Shown here one piece after another: positions 50,845 through 60,396 of a stretch of DNA of 64,000 nucleotides. The DNA is taken from positions 1 to 64,000 of the forward strand of contig CAZQWG010000010.1 of the NCBI GenBank assembly GCA_964596985.1, written 5' to 3'. This DNA is from GCA-020345945 sp964596985 (GTDB lineage: Archaea > Thermoproteota > Bathyarchaeia > RBG-16-48-13 > GCA-020345945). Each line of letters begins with the position of its first letter. Positions within the stretch are counted from its first letter, which is position 1. The notes under the pieces were generated by a model. The model saw nothing but the letters and a program-made list of their open reading frames with translations, was not told the origin of the DNA and searched no databases. Made by a program: the position numbers and the translations under genes.

Positions 50845-50850
50845 TTTTTT
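50845..50850 (+). terminator. T-run terminator after gcvH
   Basis: Six T, followed by further T-rich sequence, 9 bp past the stop; separates gcvH from the hydrogenase operon. Confidence 0.4.
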
Positions 50851-50937
50851 CCTTCTTTGGAAAGACTTCTTTTCTATTTTGGAAAGGCTAAAATTCAATG
50901 ACATCTGACGTGCTGCAAAAGAGGAGAGACTTGTGGA

Positions 50938-51414
50938 TTGGAGAAGCCAGAATTAATCGACCAGTTGGTTCTCGTATACGACCCTGAGAAATGCACCGGA
51001 TGCAGATTCTGTGAGATCAGTTGTACATACGAGCACAGGAAGAATTTAGACCTATCAAAATCCCTTGTCCACGTCTTCTTTGATCCGAAGACAAGAGATT
51101 TTGAATCCGTCCAATGTAGGCACTGCGTTGAAGCCGTTTGTGTTTCTGCGTGTCCTCAAGAAGCGATAACCAAAGATGACGAGACAGGAATTGTGACGAT
51201 AAACCACATGAAGTGTATAGGTTGCCAGACCTGCGTTACTATCTGTCCGCTCTCGGTACCTTGGTACGACGAAGAACGTAGAGTCGCCTTCAAATGCGAC
51301 TTCTGCGGCGGAGACCCGAAATGCGCGAGATTCTGTTCACCTGGAGCTACAAGAGTAGTATCCAGAAGGACCGCCCTTGAAACCCTAGACAGGATATACG
51401 GAGACGGAGTGTAG
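50938..51414 (+). CDS. HycB-like polyferredoxin of the hydrogenase operon
   Basis: 158 residues, TTG start with GGAG upstream. Four Cys groups: CTGCRFCEISC, CRHC...C...CP, CIGCQTCVTICP and CDFC...C...C, as in the 4x[4Fe-4S] electron-transfer subunits of formate hydrogenlyase and DMSO reductase families. Probably the electron entry or exit point of the complex. Five bp before the next gene. Confidence 0.85.
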   Translation: MEKPELIDQLVLVYDPEKCTGCRFCEISCTYEHRKNLDLSKSLVHVFFDPKTRDFESVQCRHCVEAVCVSACPQEAITKDDETGIVTINHMKCIGCQTCVTICPLSVPWYDEERRVAFKCDFCGGDPKCARFCSPGATRVVSRRTALETLDRIYGDGV

Positions 51415-51418
51415 CAAC

Positions 51419-52078
51419 ATGTCACCTGAACTGAAAGATAGACTGAGTAAAGATCTTGGAGACCTTGCACTATCCACCCGTGAAGAAGAATCCAGACGAA
51501 TCAGAATCGAGGTATCCCCAGAAAACATCAAGAATGCAGCATCTCGGGTAGCGGATCAAGGCTCTGCAAGATTCATGACCGCAAGTTGTGTCGACACCGG
51601 CATAGACTTCGAGTTACTCTATCATATCGACGTCTCCGGGAACGTCATAACCCTCCAAACCAAGATCCCCAAGGAAGAAGCAAAGATCGAGAGCATAGCC
51701 GGCGTGCTTCCGAACGCCACCTGGGTCGAATGTGAAATCAACGAACTCTTCGGCGTAGAATTCCAGGGAAACCCTAGACCAAACAAACTTATATCTCCCG
51801 AAGAGTGGTCGACCAAATCTCCCCCGCTCCTCGGACCCCACAAAGGCAAGATAGTCGAAGAGCATAGGGGAGCCGTTGAAACTCTTCTAAGCATCGGGAG
51901 CACCCTGCCGCTTTCCTCCTTCGTGGAGAAACGTCGATCACAGGTTGGACTCTCCTCCCCTGACATATCTTTCACGGACGAGAAGGCGCTGAAGGAGATC
52001 CAAGGAATCTACAAGAGCGTTAAGCTAGACAAGGAAGCCGGATACGACTGGGAGAAAAGAAAACTGAGATACAAGTGA
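51419..52078 (+). CDS. 30-kDa (NuoC/HycE-N-like) subunit
   Basis: 219 residues. The central part with WVECEINELFGVEFQGNPR is the conserved signature of the respiratory complex I 30-kDa subunit. In group 4 hydrogenases this protein docks on the large subunit; here it is a separate gene. Confidence 0.82.
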   Translation: MSPELKDRLSKDLGDLALSTREEESRRIRIEVSPENIKNAASRVADQGSARFMTASCVDTGIDFELLYHIDVSGNVITLQTKIPKEEAKIESIAGVLPNATWVECEINELFGVEFQGNPRPNKLISPEEWSTKSPPLLGPHKGKIVEEHRGAVETLLSIGSTLPLSSFVEKRRSQVGLSSPDISFTDEKALKEIQGIYKSVKLDKEAGYDWEKRKLRYK

Positions 52079-52091
52079 GGTGCGATGTGAA

Positions 52092-52967
52092 ATGGTAGAC
52101 TACGCGTTGTTTCTAGGATGCAATATTCCCTTAAGATACCCAAGCGTCGAAGTCGGAACCCGAAAGGTATTCGGTGAACTCGGCATAGGCTTGGTTGACC
52201 TCAAGGGATACTCTTGTTGCCCCGACCCAGTGGTTTCAAGAATTATCGACAGAACTTCATGGTTCGCCCTTGCAGCCCGCAACATAAGCCTCGCAGAGAA
52301 CGAGGGACTAGACATAGTCACGGTATGTAATGGCTGCTACGAGACCCTGGCGGAAGCCAACCACGAGCTGAAGACAGATCCCGACCTAAGAAAGGAAGCC
52401 AATGGTATCATAGCCGAGTTTGGAAGAGATTTCCAGGGAAAAATCGGTGTCAAACACAACGTAGAGGTACTATACGAGGACTCAGGGCTTGAGGCTATCC
52501 GAAAGAAGTCGAAGATAGATCTTCCGCTGAAAGTCGCGGTTCACTACGGGTGCCATATGTTCCGGACCTTTGAAGAAGACGGAGACGAATGGAGGATACC
52601 GAACATGATGAAGGAGCTAGTGGAATGCCTTGGATGCGAAGTGGTAGACTACGGTCTTGAGAAGCTTTGTTGTGGTTTTCCTTCGATGATGGTTGATAAA
52701 AAATTCGCCTTGGACGAGAGGGTGCGACCAAAACTGGAGGCAATCACCGATTCCGGGGCCGACTGCGTTGTGCTCAATTGTCCTTCGTGTCTCGTTCAGT
52801 TCGAGAGCTCGCAGGCAGCCTTACGCAGGGAAGGGGTGAACTTCGAGTTGCCCTTCATATACCTCCCAGAACTGATGGCCCTATCGTTCGGGATATCGGC
52901 TGAAGAGTTGGGACTCGGCTTCCACCGAAGTCCTGTAAAGAAGATTATAGGGAAGATAGGTGAGTAG
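52092..52967 (+). CDS. HdrB-like CCG-domain protein
   Basis: 291 residues from ATG at 52092 (GAGGTG upstream). Two Cys-rich halves: SCCPDP/CNGCYETL and LCCGFPSM/LNCPSCLVQF, the latter a complete CCG motif that in HdrB binds non-cubane [4Fe-4S] clusters reducing the heterodisulfide. No HdrA or HdrC is encoded here. The protein links the hydrogenase to an unknown disulfide or thiol substrate. Confidence 0.82.
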   Translation: MVDYALFLGCNIPLRYPSVEVGTRKVFGELGIGLVDLKGYSCCPDPVVSRIIDRTSWFALAARNISLAENEGLDIVTVCNGCYETLAEANHELKTDPDLRKEANGIIAEFGRDFQGKIGVKHNVEVLYEDSGLEAIRKKSKIDLPLKVAVHYGCHMFRTFEEDGDEWRIPNMMKELVECLGCEVVDYGLEKLCCGFPSMMVDKKFALDERVRPKLEAITDSGADCVVLNCPSCLVQFESSQAALRREGVNFELPFIYLPELMALSFGISAEELGLGFHRSPVKKIIGKIGE

Positions 52968-52971
52968 AACT

Positions 52972-54120
52972 ATGTCTGAAGTTGTAAAGATTGGGCCTTA
53001 TCATCCAGCGTTACTCGAACCAGAAGCGTTCGAGCTGAAAGTAGACAAAGATGTCATTGTAGACGCGAAAATGACCTTGGGCTACGTGCATAGAGGTGTC
53101 GAGAAACTGGCAAGTACTAGAACGTATCATCAAGACCTTTTCCTCTGCTCGCGTGTCTGCGGAATCTGCTCTGGACACCATTCCCAAGCCTTCGTGCAAA
53201 CGGCTGAAGGCGTCATGGACGTCCAAGTACCAGACCGGGCCCATTACATCAGAACGATAATGACAGAGATCGAGAGACTGGAAAGCCACTTCATCTGGTT
53301 CGCCGTACTGGCGCACGGACTGAAGAACCACGAAATGTTCGGGAAAACGATCGCCGAACGCGAAAGCGTCATGGATCTCTTCGAACTTATCGCCGGAAAC
53401 CGAGTGACAAAAGCTATGAACTGGATAGGAGGCGTACGCAGAGACCTCTCGGATCACATGATCTCTGAGATCAAGCAAGCCCTCAAAGTCTCTAAGGGAC
53501 TAGCCGACTATCTCGGAGACGTCATTAAATCAGATAAAACGTTACGATCAAAGGCAGATGGTGTAGGCGTTCTTTCCCGCCAGAAGGCAGAAGAGATCGG
53601 GCCCGTAGGGCCGTCGCTTCGAGGATCTGATATTCCAAGCGATGTCCGCAAGGACGACCCATACGCGGCATACGGGAAAGTCGACTTCGATCTTATCACC
53701 GAATCTGGAGGGGATGTCCTGTCCCGGGTTCTGGTTAGACATCGTGAAGTCTACGAATCGATCAAGATCATCGAGAACGCGTTGAGAGATCTTCCGGACG
53801 GGCCGATCAAGGCCGAGATCAACGGAATCCTCGAAACCGACTGTATTGGCAGGGTCGAGGCCCCGCGAGGAGAACTGGTCTACTATATACGATCTGATGG
53901 GACAAACATCCCTGAAAGGGTCAAGATTCGAACCCCCTCATTCCTGAATGACTATGCGCTACTGGAGATGCTGAAAGGAGATAGACTGGAGAACGCCCAA
54001 ATCATAATCGAAAGTATAGACCCATGCTTCTCCTGCACAGATCGAGTTATTGTGACCGACGTGAACAACGGAAAGAAGTGTCTGGTGAAATTCGGTTCTT
54101 ATGGGGGTGGGGTGACCTAG
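52972..54120 (+). CDS. [NiFe]-hydrogenase large (catalytic) subunit, group 4-like
   Basis: 382 residues from ATG at 52972. All four Ni ligands are present: RVCGIC at 61-66 (Cys63, Cys66) and DPCFSCTDR at 350-358 (Cys352, Cys355). So this is a hydrogenase rather than a complex I NuoD. Length and motifs resemble EchE/HycE cores. The C-terminus continues ~25 residues past the second motif, so no HycI-type peptide cleavage is obvious. Confidence 0.88.
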   Translation: MSEVVKIGPYHPALLEPEAFELKVDKDVIVDAKMTLGYVHRGVEKLASTRTYHQDLFLCSRVCGICSGHHSQAFVQTAEGVMDVQVPDRAHYIRTIMTEIERLESHFIWFAVLAHGLKNHEMFGKTIAERESVMDLFELIAGNRVTKAMNWIGGVRRDLSDHMISEIKQALKVSKGLADYLGDVIKSDKTLRSKADGVGVLSRQKAEEIGPVGPSLRGSDIPSDVRKDDPYAAYGKVDFDLITESGGDVLSRVLVRHREVYESIKIIENALRDLPDGPIKAEINGILETDCIGRVEAPRGELVYYIRSDGTNIPERVKIRTPSFLNDYALLEMLKGDRLENAQIIIESIDPCFSCTDRVIVTDVNNGKKCLVKFGSYGGGVT

Positions 54121-54122
54121 AG

Positions 54123-55016
54123 ATGGCGCTGAAGATCTTCCGGATGGACGCGGCGTCCTGCAATGGCTGCGATATTGAGATACTGGCAGCACTCGCCCCC
54201 CAGTATGAAGCATCGAAACTTGACATCGAAGTAGTACCATTACCCGAAGAGGCGAACGTGCTTGTAGTCACGGGTCCGGTAGTCTCCAAATCGGTGAAAG
54301 AACTCGAAGAGATATACTGCAAGATTCAAGAGCCCAAGCTGGTGGTCGCCATAGGCCAGTGCGCCAACTCGAAAGACGTCTTCCACGACAGCTACAACGT
54401 TGAGGGTCCTGTAGACAACGTCATACCCGTCAACTACTACATCCCCGGGTGTCCCCCTAGACCACAGGCGATACTGCATGCAATCGCAATAGCCCTAGAG
54501 AAACCTGATTTCAAAGCGGGCAGCGACATCTGGAACGTCCCCGAAGGATTCCGCGGGAAGATTGACGTAGACTCCGACAAATGCATCGGTTGTGAAGCCT
54601 GCGTCAGACTATGCCCCTCAGAGGCGATTGACGCCATCGAAGTGGATGGGGAGAAGACGTTGAACTTCAACTACACTCGATGCATCCTCTGCGCCACCTG
54701 TGAAGAATTCTGTCCAGAAGAAGCAATCACCTTGACAGGAGAGTATCGACTCGTCACAGCAGACCGAAACACCGCTTTCACCAAGGTTGAACTAAACGTT
54801 GAAAAATGCTCCGTCTGCGGGAAACACTATACCCTGCCCGGGATCGCTACGAAAGGAATAGAGCGGATGCTAGAGAAACAAAGCCACTACAAACAGTACT
54901 CTAAGAGCCTGGGAGAGGCAGCCAAGATCTGCTTGGATTGCAGAAACAACCTTGACAACATCAGAAACGCCAAGAAACTGCTTCTCACACTCAACAAGGC
55001 TTCCCTCTCCTCCTAA
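54123..55016 (+). CDS. [NiFe]-hydrogenase small subunit fused to HycF-like ferredoxin
   Basis: 297 residues, ATG 3 bp after the large subunit. Residues 1-125 are the small subunit with the proximal cluster ligands Cys13, Cys16, Cys80 and Cys110. Residues 150-200 carry two [4Fe-4S] motifs (Cys154/157/160/164 and 187/190/193/197). The tail has two more CxxC pairs (229/232, 270/273), as in HycF/HyfH. The fusion of these two normally separate subunits is unusual. Confidence 0.85.
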   Translation: MALKIFRMDAASCNGCDIEILAALAPQYEASKLDIEVVPLPEEANVLVVTGPVVSKSVKELEEIYCKIQEPKLVVAIGQCANSKDVFHDSYNVEGPVDNVIPVNYYIPGCPPRPQAILHAIAIALEKPDFKAGSDIWNVPEGFRGKIDVDSDKCIGCEACVRLCPSEAIDAIEVDGEKTLNFNYTRCILCATCEEFCPEEAITLTGEYRLVTADRNTAFTKVELNVEKCSVCGKHYTLPGIATKGIERMLEKQSHYKQYSKSLGEAAKICLDCRNNLDNIRNAKKLLLTLNKASLSS

Positions 55017-55025
55017 TCTCTCGCC

Positions 55026-55031
55026 TTTTTT
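55026..55031 (+). terminator. T-run terminator after hydrogenase operon
   Basis: Six T, 10 bp past the stop of the last hydrogenase gene. Confidence 0.4.
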
Positions 55032-55163
55032 ATGGCTTCCACTCAGAGAGTCAACTTCAGGAATGAACCGGTCTATTCAATAGCTACAGATATAAGTCTC
55101 TTCAGGACGTTTTCTCACTGTGTTTCAACGTGGCATTTTGAGATTCATACCGGAGATTCTGGT

Positions 55164-55859
55164 TTGATATCTGTCGTGATCCCAGCACTCAATGAGGAAA
55201 AATACCTCAAATCCTGCTTGCTCTCGCTGACTCGCCAATCTTACAATTGGCATGAGGTGATCGTGGTAGACGGTGGAAGCACTGATCGAACAGTGCAGAT
55301 AGCGGAGGAGCTGGCTGATAATGTCATAGTTGAAGCGGCTTCCCCCGTGGGGGCTGCAAGGAATCTTGGAGTAAAGCATTCCAAAGGCGACATTGTTGCA
55401 TTTATTGATGCTGACACCATAGCTTCACGGGAATGGATAGCGGCGATCAGAGAATCCATGAAAGAGGATGAAGTTGTAGGTGTCACGGGTCCGACTTTTC
55501 CCATCCAAGGAAAAAACATAGATCGCCTGATTTACAGGATGTCCACGGATTATATCCAAAGATTCCTGATAACGTTGAATCTTCCCCATGTTCCCGGTTT
55601 CAACTGCGCATATAGAAAGGATGCCTTCTTCTCTGTAGGGGGATTCGACGAGGGCAGGGTAACTCACGAAGATATGCTTCTCTCTCTTGACTTGAAGGAT
55701 GCAGGGAGAATCACCTACAATCCGGATATGTTGACTTTCACGTCTCTACGGCGTATTGAGAAGTTCGGATACGACCAGATCGTCCCCCTCTACGTTTCGA
55801 ACTTTTTCTTCACCTTGCTGTTCGACAAGTCATCCGAGAACTATCGTCCCGTACGTTGA
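55164..55859 (+). CDS. Family 2 glycosyltransferase
   Basis: 231 residues from TTG at 55164; CGGAG eight bases upstream and a TATA-like ATATAAGT at about 55089 support this start over longer ones. ISVVIPALNEE, VVDGGSTD, AFIDADT (metal-binding DxD) and a later HEDMLLSL follow the GT-A order. Sugar and acceptor unknown. Confidence 0.85.
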   Translation: MISVVIPALNEEKYLKSCLLSLTRQSYNWHEVIVVDGGSTDRTVQIAEELADNVIVEAASPVGAARNLGVKHSKGDIVAFIDADTIASREWIAAIRESMKEDEVVGVTGPTFPIQGKNIDRLIYRMSTDYIQRFLITLNLPHVPGFNCAYRKDAFFSVGGFDEGRVTHEDMLLSLDLKDAGRITYNPDMLTFTSLRRIEKFGYDQIVPLYVSNFFFTLLFDKSSENYRPVR

Positions 55860-55943
55860 GTCTCGATCCCTCTCTCGACAAGACCAAAGTGTATCCTAGT
55901 CTAGAACAGATCGCCAAATTCACGTTGATCTGTCTCTCCGAAA

Positions 55944-55953
55944 TATTTTTTAT
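55944..55953 (+). promoter_or_regulatory. TATA region of the thermosome gene
   Basis: A/T-rich TATTTTTTAT about 45-54 bp before the ATG at 55998. Confidence 0.5.
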
Positions 55954-55997
55954 GTAGATCAATATTGATCCTTTCCGAACTAGTTGGAGGTTCATTT

Positions 55998-57650
55998 ATG
56001 GCAGTTCAGTCTGCAGGTACACCTGTATTGATCTTGAAAGAAGGGACTTCTAGAAATAGAGGGCGTGATGCACAACACGCAAACATAATGGCTGCACAGA
56101 TAGTAGCCGAAGCCGTGAAGACCTCTCTTGGTCCGAAGGGCATGGACAAAATGCTGGTCGATACTTTCGGAGATATCACAATATCGAATGACGGAGCAAC
56201 AATCCTGGATGAGATGGACATAGAGCATCCTGCCGCAAAGATGATGGTCGAGGTCTCCAAGACCCAAGACAAGGAAGTCGGCGACGGTACAACAACCGCG
56301 GTTATCTTGGCAGGCGAATTGCTAAAGCAGGCAGAGGAACTTATCGCCAAGGACATCCATCCGACGATCGTTATCGACGGATATCGAAAAGCTGTTGAAG
56401 CTGCCCTGAAGATGATTGAAGACTTCGCGATCAAAGTCGATCCTATGGACAAAGAGATGCTGATCAAAGTCGCCATGACCTCGATCGCAGGAAAAGTCAT
56501 AGCCGAGACCAAAGACTACCTCAGCGACGTCTCCGTAAACGCCGTTCTACAAGTCGCGGAGAAGACCGATTCAGGCTACACCGTCGATATTGACAACATC
56601 AAGGTCGAGAAGAAAGAAGGTGAGGCACTAACCGACACCCGTCTCTTGAAAGGCGTACTCCTCGACAAAGAAGTAGTTCATCCTGGCATGCCCAGGAGAA
56701 TAGAGGAGGCGAAGATCGCAATACTAGATTGCGCACTCGAGATGGAGAAAACAGAGCTCGATGCCAAGATAAACATCGAGAATCCTGAACAGATGAAGGC
56801 ATTCTTAGATGAAGAAGCCAGTCTCCTCAAAGGTATGGCTAATAAGATCGAGACCATCGGTGCCAACGTAGTCATATGCCAGAAAGGAATCGACGATACA
56901 GTACAGCACTTCCTCGCCCGAAAAGGAGTCCTAGCTGTAAGAAGGGTAAAATCATCCGATATGGAGAAGGTCTCGAAGGCCACCGGCGGTAAAATCGCCA
57001 GTAGCGTTGACAGCCTCAGTTCAGATGATCTTGGCTACGCCAAACTAGTGGAAGAAAGGAAAATTGCTAACGACAAGATGACCTTCATAGAGGAATGCAA
57101 GAATCCCAAAGCTGTCACAATACTCATTCGGGGTGGGACTGAAAGACTCGTCGACGAGGCAGAACGCTCACTGCACGATGCCCTCTGTGTAATAAAAGAC
57201 GTTATAGAAGAGCCGAAAGTAGTCGCAGGTGGCGGTGCACCCGAAGCGGAGTTGAGTGCTCGTCTAAGACAATTCGCAGATACCCTCTCAGGAAGGGAGC
57301 AATTAGCTGTCCAAGCTTTCGGTGAGGCTCTTGAATATATCCCTCTTACGCTGGCCGAGAACTCTGGCCTAGACCCCATTGACATACTGGTTGAGCTCCG
57401 CGCAAGACATGAGAAAGGTGAGCTATGGGCTGGAGTCGACATCTTCTCCGGAGAAATCACCGACATGACAAAATTGAATGTCTACGAACCCCTTGCCGTT
57501 AAGAAGCAGATCCTCAAGTCTGCGGGGGAAGCCTCAACCATGATTCTGAAAATCGATGACGTAATCGCCTCTGCAAAGATGGCGGCGCCAAGCGGGCCTC
57601 CTGGCGGACCAGGCGGCGAAGGAATGGGTGGAGCTGGGGAGGAGTACTGA
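55998..57650 (+). CDS. Thermosome (group II chaperonin) subunit
   Basis: 550 residues from ATG at 55998. SLGPKGMDKMLVD, NDGATIL and GDGTTTAV (ATP site, 96-103) are diagnostic; the Gly/Met-rich end GGPGGEGMGG is typical. Forms the double-ring ATP-driven protein-folding machine. Confidence 0.96.
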   Translation: MAVQSAGTPVLILKEGTSRNRGRDAQHANIMAAQIVAEAVKTSLGPKGMDKMLVDTFGDITISNDGATILDEMDIEHPAAKMMVEVSKTQDKEVGDGTTTAVILAGELLKQAEELIAKDIHPTIVIDGYRKAVEAALKMIEDFAIKVDPMDKEMLIKVAMTSIAGKVIAETKDYLSDVSVNAVLQVAEKTDSGYTVDIDNIKVEKKEGEALTDTRLLKGVLLDKEVVHPGMPRRIEEAKIAILDCALEMEKTELDAKINIENPEQMKAFLDEEASLLKGMANKIETIGANVVICQKGIDDTVQHFLARKGVLAVRRVKSSDMEKVSKATGGKIASSVDSLSSDDLGYAKLVEERKIANDKMTFIEECKNPKAVTILIRGGTERLVDEAERSLHDALCVIKDVIEEPKVVAGGGAPEAELSARLRQFADTLSGREQLAVQAFGEALEYIPLTLAENSGLDPIDILVELRARHEKGELWAGVDIFSGEITDMTKLNVYEPLAVKKQILKSAGEASTMILKIDDVIASAKMAAPSGPPGGPGGEGMGGAGEEY

Positions 57651-57657
57651 TAGACCA

Positions 57658-57909
57658 GTGCATGAGATCCTTATCGGCCCACCGAAACTGACAAGGTTCG
57701 AAAAGGCTAGAATCGTAGGGGCGCGAGCACTCCAGATTGCAATGGGTGCTCCCCTCCTGCTGGAACAACCGGAAAACCTTGTCGGAGCCTTGGACCTAGC
57801 TTTAGCCGAGCTAGAGGCTGATGTTCTTCCGATGACCATACGGCGGGCTCTCCCCGATGGGACTTATACAGATATTCCGATTTCTTGGCTAACGGAAGAA
57901 TCTGCTTAG
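57658..57909 (+). CDS. rpo6: RNA polymerase subunit Rpo6 (RpoK)
   Basis: 83 residues from GTG at 57658, with GGAGGAG inside the end of the thermosome gene. LTRFEKARIVGARALQIAMGAP is the RpoK/omega signature. Cotranscription with the chaperonin is likely. Confidence 0.92.
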   Translation: MHEILIGPPKLTRFEKARIVGARALQIAMGAPLLLEQPENLVGALDLALAELEADVLPMTIRRALPDGTYTDIPISWLTEESA

Positions 57910-57914
57910 CTTAA

Positions 57915-58208
57915 ATGCTCGATCCTCTTGTACTGGAGTCGCATCGTATCTCCGTATCTTGGGGTTCTAATCATCTTGGCTGTGAGGGTCTTTTGGTGTC
58001 CGATCCTTCAAGTGAGCGAGACGTATTCGAGTCAAGGGTACTACGTTACTCGATGCTGATCGCTGTCCTGTTTGCAGGTTACGTAATATCATTGAAGGTA
58101 CTATACGGTATATTTCTTGATCCCGCCTTTGAGATTACCGTTTGTTATCTGCCTGCGTTTCTACTCGCGGTAATGTACATGTGGAAAAAGTCCGGGAAGA
58201 AGAAATGA
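57915..58208 (+). CDS. Small membrane protein
   Basis: 97 residues, ATG 5 bp after rpo6; the first ~28 residues may not be translated. Two hydrophobic helices (~45-68 and ~75-90), basic C-terminus KKSGKKK. Unrecognised. Confidence 0.5.
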   Translation: MLDPLVLESHRISVSWGSNHLGCEGLLVSDPSSERDVFESRVLRYSMLIAVLFAGYVISLKVLYGIFLDPAFEITVCYLPAFLLAVMYMWKKSGKKK

Positions 58209-58322
58209 ATCCTCCCTGAAGTATCAATTCGGAGTTAAGGACGTTGGGGTCAGCCGGATCTGAGAGGACTCCAACAGATGAGAGGGAATCGATGTCTTAT
58301 CGGTTCATCCGGGTACGCGGAG

Positions 58323-58835
58323 TCATCGGCTGATCTTGGGTTTTTCTTTCTGTGGGGGGAGTCTCTTGGTCATCACGTAGGCATTTTCGCCATCCTTGTA
58401 ATACCCTGTAACTCGTCTCTTGGATGTGAATCCAAGCTTCTCGTACATTGAGATAGCGTCGTTGTTGCTCACTCTTACCTCAAGATAGCATTCTTTGGCC
58501 CCGTATTTAGTCATAGCATTCATGATCCTCTTCAATAGTGCTGTGCCGATTCCCCTGTGTCGGTACTTCTGCAATACTGCTATGGAGACGAGATGTCCCT
58601 TCTTTGTGAGAAATCCGAGGTGTTCTAGGTCAGGGAATCCCAGTTCTACTCTGGCAAGCGCGTATCCAATGATCCTTGCGTTTTCTTCTACGACGATGAA
58701 CAAACTTGGGAATCGCTTGTAAAGTTCGACAAAGAACATTCTGCTGTAGTTCTCTGGGAGACACTTGCGATTTATGCTGATCACTTGATCGAGGTCGTTC
58801 TCTTTGAATCGTCTAATCTGAAGTCTCTTCTGCAT
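58323..58835 (-). CDS. rimI: RimI-type N-acetyltransferase
   Basis: 170 residues. GNAT fold with the acetyl-CoA loop KYRHRGIGTALL and LEVRVSNNDAISMYEKLGF, as in archaeal N-terminal acetyltransferases (Ard1/RimI). Likely acetylates protein N-termini. Confidence 0.88.
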   Translation of the reverse strand: MQKRLQIRRFKENDLDQVISINRKCLPENYSRMFFVELYKRFPSLFIVVEENARIIGYALARVELGFPDLEHLGFLTKKGHLVSIAVLQKYRHRGIGTALLKRIMNAMTKYGAKECYLEVRVSNNDAISMYEKLGFTSKRRVTGYYKDGENAYVMTKRLPPQKEKPKISR

Positions 58836-58927
58836 CAGGGATTCTCTCTTAGAGTTCTTCGAACGAGTATTCTACTTAAAGTCTTGTCGGCTCTTCCTGG
58901 AACGGGGATGCGTGATACCCGCATAGT

Positions 58928-60199
58928 CTACTCGCCTGAATGGAATGGCATTATCGATGTTCCTTGGGGTATTACGATGGTTCCCGCTTTGCTCCCTTGT
59001 CTCCTTAGTGTTGAAGCCATAGCGTCATTGACTGTCTTGGCTGTCCTCAAACCGAATATTTTCCTTGAGTAGAAGTCTGGCATAGCCGAGACGATCATAA
59101 CCTGGTGTCGTTCGACTATCTCTCTGAGCCTTAGATTCTTGTAACCTGTGAGTGTGGCTTCTCGTCTGATTGCCCTGCGGGCATCCTCCAGGTTCCTGTA
59201 TTCTTGAGCATACTCTTGCAGATCTTTACTCCCTGGTCCTTCTCTGCATTCGGCGACCAAGATGATCGCCCCTTTATTTTGGACGGCTAATGTAGCTGCA
59301 TCAATTGAGTCGAGTGCTTTATGGAAATGGGAGTCAAATGCGCTTCCCCCTGCGCTGACTATGACGATGTCCGCCAGATCATCGATTGGGCTCTTCCAGA
59401 TTTGGTCGACCAGCCGTCTAGCATCCAAGAAGGATTCTCTCAGGGATCCCCCGAATACCCCGGCGATTTCGTTCCTCTGATCAAGAACCGTGATTAGTGA
59501 GAAGTCTACTCCTGCAATCTCCGAAGATTCGACTATCTCTTGGCTAAATGGGTTTTTTTCAATGTCCCCTCTCCTACACTCTTCTTCTCGTTTCAGGGCT
59601 GATGATAATATTTCATGGATTGTACGTGAGCTGGCGAGGCCGGGAACAATCGCGGTTCCCAAGCCTGTGTATCCAGTTATATTGTCGAACCGTGCTTCCC
59701 CGAGCACTATTCGGATGTCAGACTCAGCATAGACATCGTTGATCTCGACGTTCGTGCCTGAGCTAGTAGACTCTAACTGAACTACCGAGCTTCTGGTCGG
59801 GTCATGAAAGACTACTCCGATTCTTTCGTCGATCTGTTCCCGAATTTTTTTTCTGATCTCAGAGTCACCGTGCGATCCCCGATCGGTCCACGATACAATT
59901 ATCGATGTGTTCTCTTTCTCTATTCCTGAGGATTCCAATTCTGAGAGGACTGGGAGAAAAAGGAGTTTAATTGGGAGTAGATCCTTCGGATCTTCGAGAA
60001 CCAAAGAGACTCTGTCTTTTCGATCCACGATCTGTCCGAGTCTCTTCCCTTGTCTCGGGTTTCTCAAAGCCTCAAGGACCATGTCCTGTGCCTCCTCTGT
60101 ATTCTCGAAGTCTGTAGGTAGAAGAGATCCCAGCAAATTTTCGTCGGAAATACGGACGGGGACTTCCGTGTCTCCATATGGAAGCCATAGTTCAACCAT
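58928..60199 (-). CDS. LarA-like (DUF2088) protein
   Basis: 423 residues. The DUF2088 N-terminal domain and a C-terminal domain typical of nickel-pincer lactate racemase are seen: DRGSHGDSEI in the place of the usual nucleotide loop, VVFHDP and ITGYTGLGTAIVPGLAS. LarB/C/E maturation genes are not nearby, so whether it carries the pincer cofactor is unknown; relatives also include racemases of other hydroxyacids. Confidence 0.75.
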   Translation of the reverse strand: MVELWLPYGDTEVPVRISDENLLGSLLPTDFENTEEAQDMVLEALRNPRQGKRLGQIVDRKDRVSLVLEDPKDLLPIKLLFLPVLSELESSGIEKENTSIIVSWTDRGSHGDSEIRKKIREQIDERIGVVFHDPTRSSVVQLESTSSGTNVEINDVYAESDIRIVLGEARFDNITGYTGLGTAIVPGLASSRTIHEILSSALKREEECRRGDIEKNPFSQEIVESSEIAGVDFSLITVLDQRNEIAGVFGGSLRESFLDARRLVDQIWKSPIDDLADIVIVSAGGSAFDSHFHKALDSIDAATLAVQNKGAIILVAECREGPGSKDLQEYAQEYRNLEDARRAIRREATLTGYKNLRLREIVERHQVMIVSAMPDFYSRKIFGLRTAKTVNDAMASTLRRQGSKAGTIVIPQGTSIMPFHSGE

Positions 60200-60396
60200 T
60201 GCCCTGTCTCATCTCCGCAATTGCCATCCTCATCATTGGTATTCGACTTTCCAGTTACTCAAGGGTTTCTCATCTATAAGCCGTTCCTAGAAGACCTGTC
60301 GTCCTATGTTTTTTCTAGCAAAGTCTTATCTTGAGCCGATTGCAATTCACAACATGTAGGCTGTGGCTCTCTGTGGATGAAGAAACGTTGAGACAT

